Shown here: piece by piece, positions 1-10,000 of the stretch
Layout of the letters: every line of letters starts with the position of its first letter
Position numbering within the stretch: the stretch's first letter is position 1
Source of the DNA: Acidovorax delafieldii
Lineage (GTDB): Bacteria; Pseudomonadota; Gammaproteobacteria; Burkholderiales; Burkholderiaceae_C
Assembly: GCF_007993815.1 (NCBI RefSeq)
Contig: NZ_VJWE01000018.1
Location: 1-64,000, forward strand
Direction of reading: 5' to 3'
Length of the DNA: 64,000 nucleotides
Position numbers and translations under genes: made by a program
Notes under the pieces: model-generated
Seen by the model: the letters and a program-made list of their open reading frames with translations, nothing else
The model's database searches: none
Told to the model about the DNA's origin: nothing

Positions 1-1529
1 ACCGACACCACCTGCGCCAGGTGCTGTGCCTGGTCACGCATCGAGGCAGCTGCCGCCGTGGACTCTTCCACCAGCGCCGCGTTCTGTTGCGTCATCTGAT
101 CGAGGTGTGTGACGGCCTGGTTGACCTGCGCGATGCCATCGCGCTGTTCTGTCGAGGAGGCCGTGATCTCGCCGATGAGGTCGCTCACCCGCTGTACGCT
201 GGCAACGATCTCTTGCATGCTTTGCCCTGCCTGCGCCACCTGGGCCGAGCCCGATTCCACGTTCTCCACGCTGGCGCTGATCAGGGTCTTGATCTCTTTG
301 GCCGCCTCGGCGCTGCGCTGCGCCAGGCTGCGCACTTCGCTGGCCACCACCGCAAACCCACGGCCTTGCTCGCCGGCCCGGGCGGCTTCCACCGCTGCGT
401 TCAGCGCCAGGATGTTGGTCTGGAAGGCGATGCCGTCGATGGTGCCGATGATGTCGCTGATCTTGCGGCTGCTGTCGGTGATCTGCTGCATGCTGGTGAC
501 CACCTGGCCCACCACTTCGCCACCCCGCGCTGCGGCCTGGGCTGCCGTGCCGGCGAGCTGGTTGGCCTGGCGGGCCGTGTCGGCCGACTGGCTCACGGTG
601 GCCGTGAGCTGTTCCATGCTCGCTGCCGTCTCTTCCAGGTTGGAGGCCGTCTGCTCGGTGCGCGCCGACAGGTCGTGGTTGCCGTTGGCAATCTCCACCG
701 ACGCCGACGAGACCGAATCCACCCCCTGGCGCACTTCGCTCACCACACCACGCAGCCGTGACGACATGGCCGACAGCGCCCGGGTGAGCACGCCCAGTTC
801 ATCCTTGCGGTCATCTTGAATGTCTTGGGTGAGGTCCCCGGCCGAAATGGCTTCGGCCAGCACCACGGCCCGATCCAGCGGCCGCGTGATGGAGCGCACC
901 AGCAGGGCCGCCAGCAGCATGCCCAGGGCCACCACCGCGATGGCTGCGGCAGCCCCGATCAGCACCAGGTTGCCGCGCGTGGCACGTGCGGCCTGCACCG
1001 CATCGTCACGCTGGCGCTCCTGCACGGCCACGAACTTGTCGATCGACTCCAGATAAGCCAACACCTTGGGCCGGTAAACCTTGTCCACATAGGCCTGCTT
1101 GGCGGCGGCATCGCCCGCATCGGTCAGCTCCTTGAGCTTGTCGGTCTGGCCCCGGACATCGGCACGCGCAGCGGCCACCGCGGCCAATGCCGCCTTGTCC
1201 TCGGGGGACACCGCCGCCTTGTTGATCTTTTCCTGCACCGGGGTGATGCGTGCGGTGAGTGCAGCCACCCGGGTATCAAAATCTGCCTTGAGCGCCTGGT
1301 CGGTGGTCACAAACCCGGCCATCGACATGGTGACAGCCACTTCCGCCAGGCCACGCCAGCTGACCGCCGTGGTGATGGCGGACTCGTATTTGTTGACGGA
1401 CTCTTCGGTCGCAGCAGTGACCTGCCGCCCATACCACTGGGTCCAGACGGCGGCCACCAGCATCAGCGCCAGCAGACCAAGAATCACGCTCCACATCTTG
1501 TGGGCGACGCGCAGGTCATTGAATTTCAT
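1..1529 (-). CDS. Methyl-accepting chemotaxis protein, 3' end outside window
   Basis: Inner-membrane chemoreceptor that passes periplasmic ligand binding to CheA/CheW. The start is the ATG at 1529 ([13 protein letters not shown]). Visible in order: TM1 at about residues 12-32, a periplasmic region of about 150 residues that fits a four-helix-bundle sensor, TM2 at about 183-205, a HAMP segment ([11 protein letters not shown]...), then the long coiled-coil signalling domain. The highly conserved hairpin tip is present ([20 protein letters not shown]), with [13 protein letters not shown] methylation stretches on either side. The reading frame is still open at base 1, so only about 509 residues are seen and any C-terminal CheR-docking tail is missing. 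It is monocistronic and faces away from the PHP gene. The ligand cannot be deduced. Confidence 0.95.
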   Translation of the reverse strand, partial: MKFNDLRVAHKMWSVILGLLALMLVAAVWTQWYGRQVTAATEESVNKYESAITTAVSWRGLAEVAVTMSMAGFVTTDQALKADFDTRVAALTARITPVQEKINKAAVSPEDKAALAAVAAARADVRGQTDKLKELTDAGDAAAKQAYVDKVYRPKVLAYLESIDKFVAVQERQRDDAVQAARATRGNLVLIGAAAAIAVVALGMLLAALLVRSITRPLDRAVVLAEAISAGDLTQDIQDDRKDELGVLTRALSAMSSRLRGVVSEVRQGVDSVSSASVEIANGNHDLSARTEQTASNLEETAASMEQLTATVSQSADTARQANQLAGTAAQAAARGGEVVGQVVTSMQQITDSSRKISDIIGTIDGIAFQTNILALNAAVEAARAGEQGRGFAVVASEVRSLAQRSAEAAKEIKTLISASVENVESGSAQVAQAGQSMQEIVASVQRVSDLIGEITASSTEQRDGIAQVNQAVTHLDQMTQQNAALVEESTAAAASMRDQAQHLAQVVS

Positions 1530-1712
1530 GGTTGCTCCTGATGCTCTGCAAAAACCCCGAGGTTCCGCGTTGTTGTATCTTGCCCAAGGAAAACCACCAC
1601 ACTGCCGGCGTTCGACCCGGCTGAACACCCGCCAGCCAGGCGAAATGTGCATGTAACAAGTGTTAATGGATTCCGTGGGGCGCGTTATCAGTACAAGCCC
1701 TAAAATGAATCG

Positions 1713-2570
1713 GTGACCTCCATACTCAACGCCGACCTGCACTGCCATTCCGTCGTCTCCGACGGAACCCTGACGCCCGAAGACCTGGCCGCGCGGGCCA
1801 AGGCCAACGGGGTGGAGCTGTGGGCGTTGACGGACCATGACGAGATCGGCGGCCAGCACCGTGCGGCCGCTGCCGCCCGCGCCCAAGGCATGGCCTACCT
1901 CACCGGGACCGAGATTTCGGTCACCTTTGCCGACACCACTGTGCACATCGTGGGTCTGGGCTTTGACCCTGACGACACCCAGCTGGCCCAGGGCCTGGCC
2001 GCCACACGCGGCGGGCGCGGCGAACGGGCGCAGGAGATGGCGGCCCAGCTGGCCCAGGTCGGCATCAAGGGCGCCTACGAAGGGGCGCTGCAGTTTGTGG
2101 GCAACCCGGCACTCATCTCACGCACCCATTTCGCGCGTTTTCTGGTGGAAACCGGCGTGTGCAAGGACACCTCCGAGGTGTTTCGCAAATTCCTGACCGA
2201 AGGCAAACCGGGCTATGTGCCCCACCGGTGGGCCAGCCTGGGGGATGCCGTGCGCTGGATCACACAGGCAGGGGGCATGGCGGTGATCGCCCACCCGGCG
2301 CGTTACAAGTTCAGCGCCAATGAAGAGTTCGCGCTGTTCTCCGAATTCAAGCAGCACGGTGGCCGGGCGGTCGAGGTCGTCACGGGCAGCCACAGTGCAG
2401 CCGAGTACGTGACCTACGCCGACATGGCGCAGGAGTTTGGCCTGGCCGCATCGCGTGGCAGCGACTTCCACAGCCCCGACGAGTCGCACACCGACCTGGG
2501 CACGTTGCCCCTGCTGCCCGGCGCATTGACCCCCGTGTGGGAACTGCTGTCCGACCGAATTTTGCGATGA
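1713..2570 (+). CDS. PHP-domain phosphoesterase (RNase AM / nucleoside bisphosphate phosphatase type)
   Basis: A 285-residue protein of the PHP family related to YciV/TrpH, whose members hydrolyse 3',5'-nucleoside bisphosphates or trim RNA 5' ends with a tri-metal site. Metal ligands are visible: DLHCHS (H10, H12), D17, TDHD (D41, H42), IAHPAR and GSDFHSP near the C-terminus. Length and motif spacing fit the single-domain family. The start is GTG at 1713; the ATG at 1705 is in another frame and meets a stop after three codons. It is followed after about 100 bp by a Sua5-like gene on the same strand, an order common in betaproteobacteria. The enzyme class is secure; the exact substrate is inferred from the family. 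Confidence 0.88.
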   Translation: MTSILNADLHCHSVVSDGTLTPEDLAARAKANGVELWALTDHDEIGGQHRAAAAARAQGMAYLTGTEISVTFADTTVHIVGLGFDPDDTQLAQGLAATRGGRGERAQEMAAQLAQVGIKGAYEGALQFVGNPALISRTHFARFLVETGVCKDTSEVFRKFLTEGKPGYVPHRWASLGDAVRWITQAGGMAVIAHPARYKFSANEEFALFSEFKQHGGRAVEVVTGSHSAAEYVTYADMAQEFGLAASRGSDFHSPDESHTDLGTLPLLPGALTPVWELLSDRILR

Positions 2571-2667
2571 CCCCGCGCTGCCGCAGGCGCGCCAGCCGCC
2601 CTCTGGACGACCTGCCACCAGGCAAGGCACCCACGCGCAGCGCCACGCATCACTGAGAACCTGCCTC

Positions 2668-3303
2668 ATGGCCCAGTATTTCGAAGCCCATCCCGACAAC
2701 CCGCAGCCCCGGCTGCTCAAGCAAGCCGCACTGCTGCTGCAAAAGGGCGGCATCGTGGCCGTGCCCACGGATTCGAGCTATGCGCTGGTCTGCCACCTGG
2801 ACGACAAGGACGCAGTGGACCGCCTGCGCCGCATCCGCCAGGTGGACGAAAAGCACCACCTCACGCTGCTGTGCCGCGACCTGTCGGAGCTGGCCAACTA
2901 CGCACGGGTGGACAACCGGCAGTACCGCCTGCTCAAGCTGGGCACGCCAGGCCCGTACACCTTCATCCTCGAAGCCACCAAGGAAGTGCCCCGCCGCGTG
3001 AGCCACCCCTCGCGCAAGACCATTGGGCTGCGGGTGCCCGACCGCAAAGGCCTGCAGCTGCTGCTGGAGCTGCACGGCGCCCCGCTGCTGGCCACCACGT
3101 TGATCCCTGCGGGTGAGACCGAGCCCCTGAACGACCCGCAGGAAATCCGCGAGCGCTACGAAAAGCTGGTGGATGCCATCGTCGATGCCGGGGCCTGCCC
3201 CCTGGAGCCCACCACGGTGGTGGACCTGACCCCCATGGGCACGGGCGGCGACCCGGTGGTGGTGCGCGAAGGCCGGGGCAGCCTGCAAGCGCTGGGGCTG
3301 TAA
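2668..3303 (+). CDS. Sua5/YciO/YrdC-family protein (threonylcarbamoyl-AMP synthase-like)
   Basis: A 211-residue YrdC-fold protein. TsaC/Sua5 members make threonylcarbamoyl-AMP from threonine, bicarbonate and ATP for the t6A37 modification of tRNA. The fold signature is present: KGGIVAVPTDSSYAL near residue 29, an RRIRQVDEKHHLTLLC stretch, PGPYTFILEATKEVPRR, and KTIGLRVPD. The opening (MAQYFEAHPDNPQPR) and the short length resemble the YciO branch, whose role in t6A synthesis is less clear than that of TsaC, so I give no symbol. The ATG at 2668 is preceded by AACCTGCCTC, a weak ribosome site. It may be cotranscribed with the PHP gene 97 bp upstream. Confidence 0.87.
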   Translation: MAQYFEAHPDNPQPRLLKQAALLLQKGGIVAVPTDSSYALVCHLDDKDAVDRLRRIRQVDEKHHLTLLCRDLSELANYARVDNRQYRLLKLGTPGPYTFILEATKEVPRRVSHPSRKTIGLRVPDRKGLQLLLELHGAPLLATTLIPAGETEPLNDPQEIRERYEKLVDAIVDAGACPLEPTTVVDLTPMGTGGDPVVVREGRGSLQALGL

Positions 3304-3416
3304 GAGCCCGCCGAAGCGGCGCCACCCCCAATATATTCGCTGCCGTGCAGCGGGCTTCACTCAGCCGCCGGTAGCGCGCCTTGGAGGGGAGAGCCGCGCA
3401 GCGGCTCAGGGATTCG

Positions 3417-4565
3417 TCAGAGCTTGAACGCCCCCACCGCCTGCTCCAGGTCGCGGGCTTGTGCCGACAATGCCGACGCCGTGCTCACCGCATGCTGCAC
3501 CAGCGAGGCCGTCTCCTGCGTGCTGCCGTCCATGTGCGACACGGCCACGTTGACATGGCTGATGGCTTCGCTCTGCTCGCGCAGGGCGGTGGAGATTTCG
3601 CCCAGCAGCGCGCTCACCTGGCCCACAGCGCCGACGATCTCTTCCATGGTCTTGCCCGCCTTGCCCACCTGACCGGCGCCGCTTTCCACCTGTTCGACAG
3701 ACGCGCTGATCAGTGCCTTGATCTCACGCGCCGCCACCGCGCTGCGCTGGGCCAGGTTGCGCACCTCGCTGGCCACCACGGCAAAACCCCGGCCCTGTTC
3801 GCCGGCACGCGCGGCCTCCACGGCAGCATTGAGTGCCAGGATATTGGTCTGGAAGGCGATGCCCTCGATCACCTGGATGATGTCCACGATCTTGCGCGAA
3901 CTGCCACTGATGGCCTGCATGGTCTGCACCACCTCGCCCACCACCGACCCGCCCTGCTCGGCAATCGCCGACGCCTGCACGGCCAAGCCGCTGGCCGAAT
4001 GGGCGCGCTCGGCGTTCTGGCGCACGGTGGCTGTCAGTTGCTCCATGCTGGCTGCCGTCTCGGTCAGGGACGACACCTGGTCTTCCGCCCTGCGCGACAG
4101 GTCGGTGTTGCCATGGTCAATGTCTGCCGCAGAGGCCGTGATCGAATCGGTGCTTTGCTTGATGCGGGACACCAGGTCGGTCAGCGTGTCCTCCATGGTG
4201 CCCAGCGCGCCCAGCAGGCGGCCAAAGTCGCCCTCCAGGTCGGAGTTGAATTCCTGGCTCAGGTCCCCCGAAGCCACGGTTTCGGCAATCAGGATGGCCT
4301 GGTTGAGCGGCGCCACGATGCTGGCGCGCAGGCTGAGCGTGGCCACTAAAGCCAGCACAAACACCACCACACTGCAACCGATCACCCAGGTGCGCGCACT
4401 TTGCAGCTGCGCCAGCGCCGCCTGGGCGGGGGGCGTGGCGCCCTGCAGCGCCTGCTCGGCGCCGCCGATGCCGGACAGTGCCATCACCATCAGCAGCAGC
4501 ACCACGAGTGCGAGGCCACCAAACGCCAGCAACAGGCGCGTTCCGATCTTCAAGTTGTTCCACAT
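3417..4565 (-). CDS. Methyl-accepting chemotaxis protein with minimal periplasmic loop
   Basis: A 382-residue chemoreceptor from the ATG at 4565 ([18 protein letters not shown]). The open frame runs further upstream, but that extension has no membrane-protein character. TM1 spans about 11-33 and TM2 about 59-79. Only about 25 residues lie between them, far too few for the usual periplasmic sensor. HAMP ([20 protein letters not shown]) follows at about 80-135, then a standard methylation and signalling domain with the conserved tip ([20 protein letters not shown]) and a short C-terminal tail ([11 protein letters not shown]). It probably senses through the membrane, through HAMP, or as a heterodimer partner; this is inference. 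Transcribed toward the YciO-like gene. Confidence 0.93.
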   Translation of the reverse strand: MWNNLKIGTRLLLAFGGLALVVLLLMVMALSGIGGAEQALQGATPPAQAALAQLQSARTWVIGCSVVVFVLALVATLSLRASIVAPLNQAILIAETVASGDLSQEFNSDLEGDFGRLLGALGTMEDTLTDLVSRIKQSTDSITASAADIDHGNTDLSRRAEDQVSSLTETAASMEQLTATVRQNAERAHSASGLAVQASAIAEQGGSVVGEVVQTMQAISGSSRKIVDIIQVIEGIAFQTNILALNAAVEAARAGEQGRGFAVVASEVRNLAQRSAVAAREIKALISASVEQVESGAGQVGKAGKTMEEIVGAVGQVSALLGEISTALREQSEAISHVNVAVSHMDGSTQETASLVQHAVSTASALSAQARDLEQAVGAFKL

Positions 4566-4820
4566 GGCTTCAATGTCTCCAGGCCTGTTGTATGTCGTTG
4601 TGGGAGGGGCCGCCGCGGAGCGCTGCGCGCCAAAGGGCACAAACTTGCACAAACTGGCACGGGCTGCGGGCAAGAGGTTGATGCTAGCAACGAACACCCA
4701 GCCTGGAGACCCATCGGCATACGTACAACCCACAATACGCGGTTGCCGCCGGGCGCCTGAACACCCGCCGGGTCACCCTGGCAACGCCGGGGACAGCGGG
4801 GCGTCTGAGACAATCCCGGC

Positions 4821-5489
4821 GTGGACACCTCCAATCTCATCCAAACCGTTCTGATCTACGCCCTGCCGGTGCTGTTTGCCATCACCGTGCACGAGGCGGC
4901 CCATGGCTATGCGGCGCGCCACTTTGGCGACAACACCGCGTACATGATGGGGCGCATCACGCTCAACCCTTTCAAGCACATTGACCCGGTCGGCACCATC
5001 CTGATGCCGCTGCTGCTGTACTTTGCAACCTCGGGCGCCTTCCTGTTTGGCTACGCCAAGCCGGTGCCGGTCAACTTCGGCAATCTGCGCAACCCCAAGA
5101 AGCACATGGTGTGGGTGGCCCTGGCGGGGCCCGCGTCCAACTTCATCCAGGCCATCGCCTGGGCCGTGCTGCTCGTGGTGCTGGTGGGCACGGGGATTGA
5201 GGAGCGCTTCTTCCTGGAAATGGCACGCGCCGGGGTCATGGTCAACCTGGTGATGTGGGCCTTCAACCTGTTTCCGCTGCCGCCGCTCGATGGCGGGCGC
5301 ATTCTGGTGGGCCTGCTGCCCTGGAAACAGGCCCACATGGTGTCGCGCATCGAGCCTTGGGGCTTTTTCATCGTGATGGGCCTGGTGATCGCCGGGGTGG
5401 TGGGCACGCTGTGGCTGCGCCCCCTGATGGCCGTGGGCTACACCGCCATCAACCTGTTGCTCACCCCGTTGACGGCCTTGCTGCGCTGA
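4821..5489 (+). CDS. Site-2 protease family (peptidase M50) membrane metalloprotease
   Basis: A 222-residue integral membrane zinc protease. The zinc motif HEAAH lies at residues 24-28 in the first membrane helix, and the third ligand region FPLPPLDGGR is at about 151-160 (D157). This matches the short M50B family without PDZ domain that is widespread in proteobacteria near trpS. Five to six hydrophobic segments can be counted. The start is GTG at 4821 (MDTSNLIQTVLIY). A perfect 8-bp inverted repeat at 5479-5497 places the TGA stop in the three-base loop. trpS begins 63 bp downstream, so the two are probably cotranscribed. Substrate unknown. Confidence 0.92.
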   Translation: MDTSNLIQTVLIYALPVLFAITVHEAAHGYAARHFGDNTAYMMGRITLNPFKHIDPVGTILMPLLLYFATSGAFLFGYAKPVPVNFGNLRNPKKHMVWVALAGPASNFIQAIAWAVLLVVLVGTGIEERFFLEMARAGVMVNLVMWAFNLFPLPPLDGGRILVGLLPWKQAHMVSRIEPWGFFIVMGLVIAGVVGTLWLRPLMAVGYTAINLLLTPLTALLR

Positions 5490-5552
5490 GCGCAGCACAG
5501 CCTGTGAGCCCGCCACTTCCTGTTCATTTGATCTGCTGAGTTTTTGTTTCCC

Positions 5553-6854
5553 ATGAGCACCACCCGTTTTCTCACCGGCATCACCACCACCGGCACCCCC
5601 CACCTGGGCAACTTCGTCGGCTCCATCCGCCCGTCGGTGGCGGCCAGCCTCACGCCCGGCGTGCAGAGCTTTTACTTTCTGGCCGACTACCACGCGCTCA
5701 TCAAGTGCGAAGACCCGGTGCGCATCCAGCGCTCCACGCTGGAGATCGCGGCCAGCTGGCTGGCCGCAGGGCTCAACCCTGAAAAGGTCACCTTCTACCG
5801 CCAGTCCGACATCCCCGAGATTCCCGAGCTGACCTGGCTACTGACCTGCGTGACCGGCAAGGGCGTGCTGAACCGTGCCCACGCCTACAAGGCCAGCGTG
5901 GACAAGAACACCGCCGCCGGGCGCGAGCATGACGACGGTGTCACCGCAGGCCTGTTCATGTACCCGGTACTGATGGGCGCGGACATTCTGATGTTCAAGG
6001 CCCACAAGGTGCCGGTGGGCCGCGACCAGATCCAGCATATCGAGATGGCCCGCGACATGGCGGCCAGCTTCAACCACCTGTACGGCGAGCACTTTGTGCT
6101 GCCCGAGGCGGCCATCGACGACCACGTGGCCACACTGCCCGGGCTGGACGGCCGCAAGATGAGCAAGAGCTACGACAACACCATCCCGCTGTTCAGCTCG
6201 CGCGCGCAGCTTCAAAAGCTCATCGGTGGCATCCTGACCGACTCGCGCGCGCCCGGCGAGGCCAAAGAGGTCGAAGGCTCGGCCCTGTTCCAGATCTACC
6301 AGGCCTTTGCCACGCCCGAAGAGACCGAGGCCCTGCGCAAGGCCTATGCCGACGGCATTGCCTGGGGCGACGCCAAGCACCTGCTGCTGGAGCGCGTGGA
6401 CCAGGTGATCGCCCCCATGCGCGCGCAGTACGAAGAACTCATCCACAACCCCGCCCGCATCGAACAGACCCTGCTGGCTGGAGCCGAGCGCGCCCGCGCT
6501 CTGGCCACGCCGTTCATCCGCGAACTGCGCAGCGCCGTGGGCCTGCGCAGCCTGGTGCAGGCCAGCACAGCCGCCAAACCGGCCAAGGCCGCCAAGGCCG
6601 CACTGCCCGCTTTCAAGCAGTACCGCGAGGCCGACGGCAAGTTCTACTTCAAGCTCGTGGCCGCCGACGGCCGCCTGCTGCTGCAGAGCACGGGATTTGA
6701 CGCACCCAAGGAGGCCGGCCAGGCGATTGCCCAGTTGCAGAAGGACAGCGCAGCCCTGCAGACCCTGGCCCCGCGTTTGGCCCCCGTGGACGGCGTGGAA
6801 GCTGCCGAAGTGACGGCCGCCCTGCAGGCGCTGGCCGAGGCCGCCGCTGCATAA
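5553..6854 (+). CDS. trpS: Tryptophanyl-tRNA synthetase with C-terminal extension
   Basis: Class I aminoacyl-tRNA synthetase that charges tRNA-Trp. The HIGH-type motif is TGTPHLGN at about 13-20 and the KMSKS loop is intact at 202-206 (GRKMSKSYDN). At 433 residues it is roughly 100 longer than the E. coli enzyme. The extra C-terminal part holds an Ala/Lys linker, then a segment (KFYFKLVAADGRLLLQSTGF) resembling a YegP/DUF1508 repeat, a fusion I associate with betaproteobacterial TrpS. The start is ATG at 5553 (MSTTRFLTG); an in-frame TTG lies 9 bp upstream. A rho-independent terminator follows at 6891. Confidence 0.95.
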   Translation: MSTTRFLTGITTTGTPHLGNFVGSIRPSVAASLTPGVQSFYFLADYHALIKCEDPVRIQRSTLEIAASWLAAGLNPEKVTFYRQSDIPEIPELTWLLTCVTGKGVLNRAHAYKASVDKNTAAGREHDDGVTAGLFMYPVLMGADILMFKAHKVPVGRDQIQHIEMARDMAASFNHLYGEHFVLPEAAIDDHVATLPGLDGRKMSKSYDNTIPLFSSRAQLQKLIGGILTDSRAPGEAKEVEGSALFQIYQAFATPEETEALRKAYADGIAWGDAKHLLLERVDQVIAPMRAQYEELIHNPARIEQTLLAGAERARALATPFIRELRSAVGLRSLVQASTAAKPAKAAKAALPAFKQYREADGKFYFKLVAADGRLLLQSTGFDAPKEAGQAIAQLQKDSAALQTLAPRLAPVDGVEAAEVTAALQALAEAAAA

Positions 6855-6890
6855 GCCGGCGCGCCACCGAGCGCAGCGTGCAAGACACAC

Positions 6891-6922
6891 AGCCCGAGCC
6901 GCAAGGCTGCGGGCTCTTTTTT
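6891..6922 (+). terminator. Rho-independent terminator of trpS
   Basis: AGCCCG pairs with CGGGCT and the inner AGCC with GGCT around a GCAA tetraloop, with one bulged G. A CTTTTTT tract follows directly. It lies 37 bp after the trpS stop on the same strand. Confidence 0.9.
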
Positions 6923-6943
6923 GTACGCCTTTCAACGCCTATT

Positions 6944-7002
6944 CGCTACATTTTTGATAGCTACTTGGGCATATCGCACTAGCGCTACCGGCCAAAAAGG
7001 CC
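6944..7002. repeat. Intergenic repetitive element (Comamonadaceae type), degenerate copy
   Basis: The stretch contains TTTTTGATAGCTACTTG, a central AGCGCTA and a terminal palindrome GGCCAAAAAGGCC. I recognise this arrangement from small intergenic repeats scattered in Acidovorax and relatives (from memory, not searched). A shorter related piece, TTAGATAGCTAC, sits in the terminator at 21451-21492. No coding potential. Confidence 0.5.
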
Positions 7003-7056
7003 TCACACACCCTTCCATCACCCGGTAAAGGCGCCCTCTGCACACTGGGCGCCCCT

Positions 7057-10000
7057 TCAGTCCCGGTACCGCACCAGGGCCCACAGCGTGGGCCGCTCCC
7101 CGGTGCGCAGCCCGGTCTGCACCGTGCCGGTGAAGCTCCAGCGCCGGTCCTGCGACTCCCAGCCATGGGCCAGGGCCAGGCTCCAGCCCGAGGCGCGTTG
7201 CACGGTGTTGGCCTCATCGCTGTAGCGCATGCCGCGCCAGGTCAGGCGCAGCAGCGAAAAGCTGCGCGCCTCGTGCCGCCACGTGGTCTGGCCCAGCACC
7301 ACATGGCGCGCAAAGCCCGGCAGCCAACGCCCCTCCAGACCCGCCCCGGTGTTGCGCGATGTGGTGTGGATGTAGCTGCCCAACACGCTCCAGCGCGGGC
7401 CCAGCAAATGGTTGACAGACACCGTGGCCTGCGCCAGCTGCCCCTGCCCGAAGACAGGAGTTTCCTCATAGGTGTTGAGCGTGGTCTGGGCATTGAGCAC
7501 CACGGGGGCGATGGTGGCCACGTTGTCGAACAGCGCCCCCGTGTTCTGCGCAAACAGGCGACCGTTGGCGGCCACCAGGTTGCTGATGCGCTGTCCCGAC
7601 AGGCTGGCGCCCCAGAACGTGGTGGAGCTGGCCTCCCAGTCCAGTTGCACCGCGTGCTTGCGGGCGTAGCTGCCCGCCAGCAGGTACTGGTTGTCCACGG
7701 CAATGGCACCCGTGGCGACGGGCGACAGGGTGTGCGTGCCGGGCGCTCGCACGCTCTCCTGCCAGGCCCAGTGCAGGGCGCGGCCCGGGCCCAGGCGCAG
7801 GCTGGCGCCCAGGCGCGGCAGCAGCCGGTGGCGGTGCGCCGCGCCGTCGTCCTGCACGGGCAGCAGGTCTTGTCCCGTCGCTGTGTCGGCATAACGGTCG
7901 CGCTGCCGGGTGGTGAACCGGGGCCAGTACGCCTCGGCCATCCAGGTCCAGGCACCGCTGCGCCATTCGCCCGCCACCCAGGGCATGTGGTAGCGCTCGG
8001 TGTTGGTGCGCGGCGTGGTGATGCCGGGGTCAGAGATCGCGCTGACGGTATCCCTGTCCACGCCCTCCCAGCCCACGCTCAGGCGGTGCGCGCCCCACAA
8101 CACGGTGTGGCGCAGGAACAGGCCCTGCTCGTCACTGGCATAGCGGTAGTCCTGGGGGCCCCAGCGCGCATCGTCCAGCACCAGGCCGGAGGTCTGGCGC
8201 CCGCTGTGCACCTTGAACCAGGTCTGGCTGTCGGCGGACCAGCGCCACGCAGCGCCCAGGTCGGTGCGGCGGGTGTGCGTCTCGGCGCCGCCGGTGAAGG
8301 TGATGCTGTTGCCGAAGTCCAGGCCTTGCGGAAAGCGATAGCGCAAGGTGGTGTCACCATGCAGCGCGAACAGCGTCAGGCTCTCGTTGGGCCGCGCACC
8401 CAGCGCCAGGTCCACCCCGGGCGACGACAGGCGGTACTGCGTGGTGGCGGGGCCTTCGCGGGGCCACATCTGCACGTCGTTGGCGCGCACCAGCCAGGCC
8501 ACGGGCACGCTGCTGGAGGCAAAGCCGCGGTAGCCCACACCGGCCGTGGCGTTGTGGCGCAGCGGGTTGCGTTCAGCGCTCGCGCCCATCGACCATTCAC
8601 TGCCTGCAGACAGCAGGAGCGGCGCGCGCTTGTCGCTGGCGCCAAACACGGTGGGGTCGGTGAGGTAGCCCTGGAACAGCTCGGAGCGGCGGCTGAAGTC
8701 GCTCTCGTACCGGTCGGCCAGAAAGAAGTGGCTGCCCGCCCACAGCGGGTAGTACGACGCGCTGGCGTAGGCCCGCGCCCAGTGCTCCATGCCGAAGTCG
8801 CCCAGCGCCTTGCCCAGGTTGGCCGAGCCCTGGCTGTCCGAGGCCAGCGGGTTGAGCGACTTCAGGTAGGGCAGCCGGGTGAGCGCCTCGCGCGCTGCGG
8901 CCATGGCCGCCACGGGCTCGCCGCTGTCGTTGCGCAGCATGGCCTCCACCTGCCAGGGCAGCGGGTCGCGCGCGTCGGCCAGGCGGGCGCGGTCCAGCGC
9001 GTCCAGCGCTGCAGCGCGCTCGCCCAGCGTGTATTCGGCCACCGCCAGCCACACCTGTGCGCGGGCGTATCGCGGCTCAATCACCAAGGCCTTGAGCAGC
9101 GCGGTGCGGGCAGCCTCGGCATCGCCTTGCCGCAGCGCCAGGAGTCCGGCAGCCGCCAGGGCCACGTAGTCGTCGCCCGACTGCGCCAGGGCGGCATCCA
9201 GGGCGGTGCGCGCCTCGGCAAGGCGCAGGGCTTCGATGGCCGCCGTGGCGGCTTCGCCCCAGTAGGCCGCTTGGTCTGGCGCCAGGGCCACGGCCTGCGC
9301 CAGTGCACTGCGGGCCGCACGCAGGTCTCCGCGCTCTTGCAATGCGCGGCCCAGCCCTGCCAGGGCGGCGGCCCGCTGCGCATCATCCTCCGCGTGGGCC
9401 ACTGCCTGCTGGTACAAGACCAGGGCGGCGTCGCCCTGCCCTTGCAGCCGGTGCCAGTCGGCGTCGACCTGCAGCAATGGCGCAAAGCCGGGCGACGCGG
9501 CCCGCGTGGTATCCATCCAGGTGCGCGCTTCTGGCAGGCGGTCCAGCGCCATCAGCAGGGCGGCGCGGCCCGCAGCGGTACGGGGGTCTTGCGTGCGCCG
9601 CCAGGCCAAGGCCAGGCGCTGCTGCGCGGCGTCAGGCTGGCCGTCCAGCACCTCCAGGTCCGCCAGGGCCAGCTCGACCACGGCCCCACCATTCCCCTGA
9701 GCCGACAGCGTCTGCAACAGGGCACGCGCCTGGGCCCATTGCCCCGCGCGCAATGCGGTGCGAACCTCTGCCAGAGCGGGTGGTGCCGTCTGAACGGGCT
9801 GGAACTCGGTCCAACGCGTCAGGTCGCCCGGGTAGGCGGCCACCCACTGCACCCGCTCGCGGGGGTTGACCAGCAGGCGCTTGACAGGCGCCTGGCCGGG
9901 CTCGGCCACGCCCTGCTCGGCGGGTCCCAGTTGCACGCTGCCCAGGTCGTTGCGCAACTCCACAGCGCCGGACAGCACGGTGAGCGTGGTCCGCCCCGCT

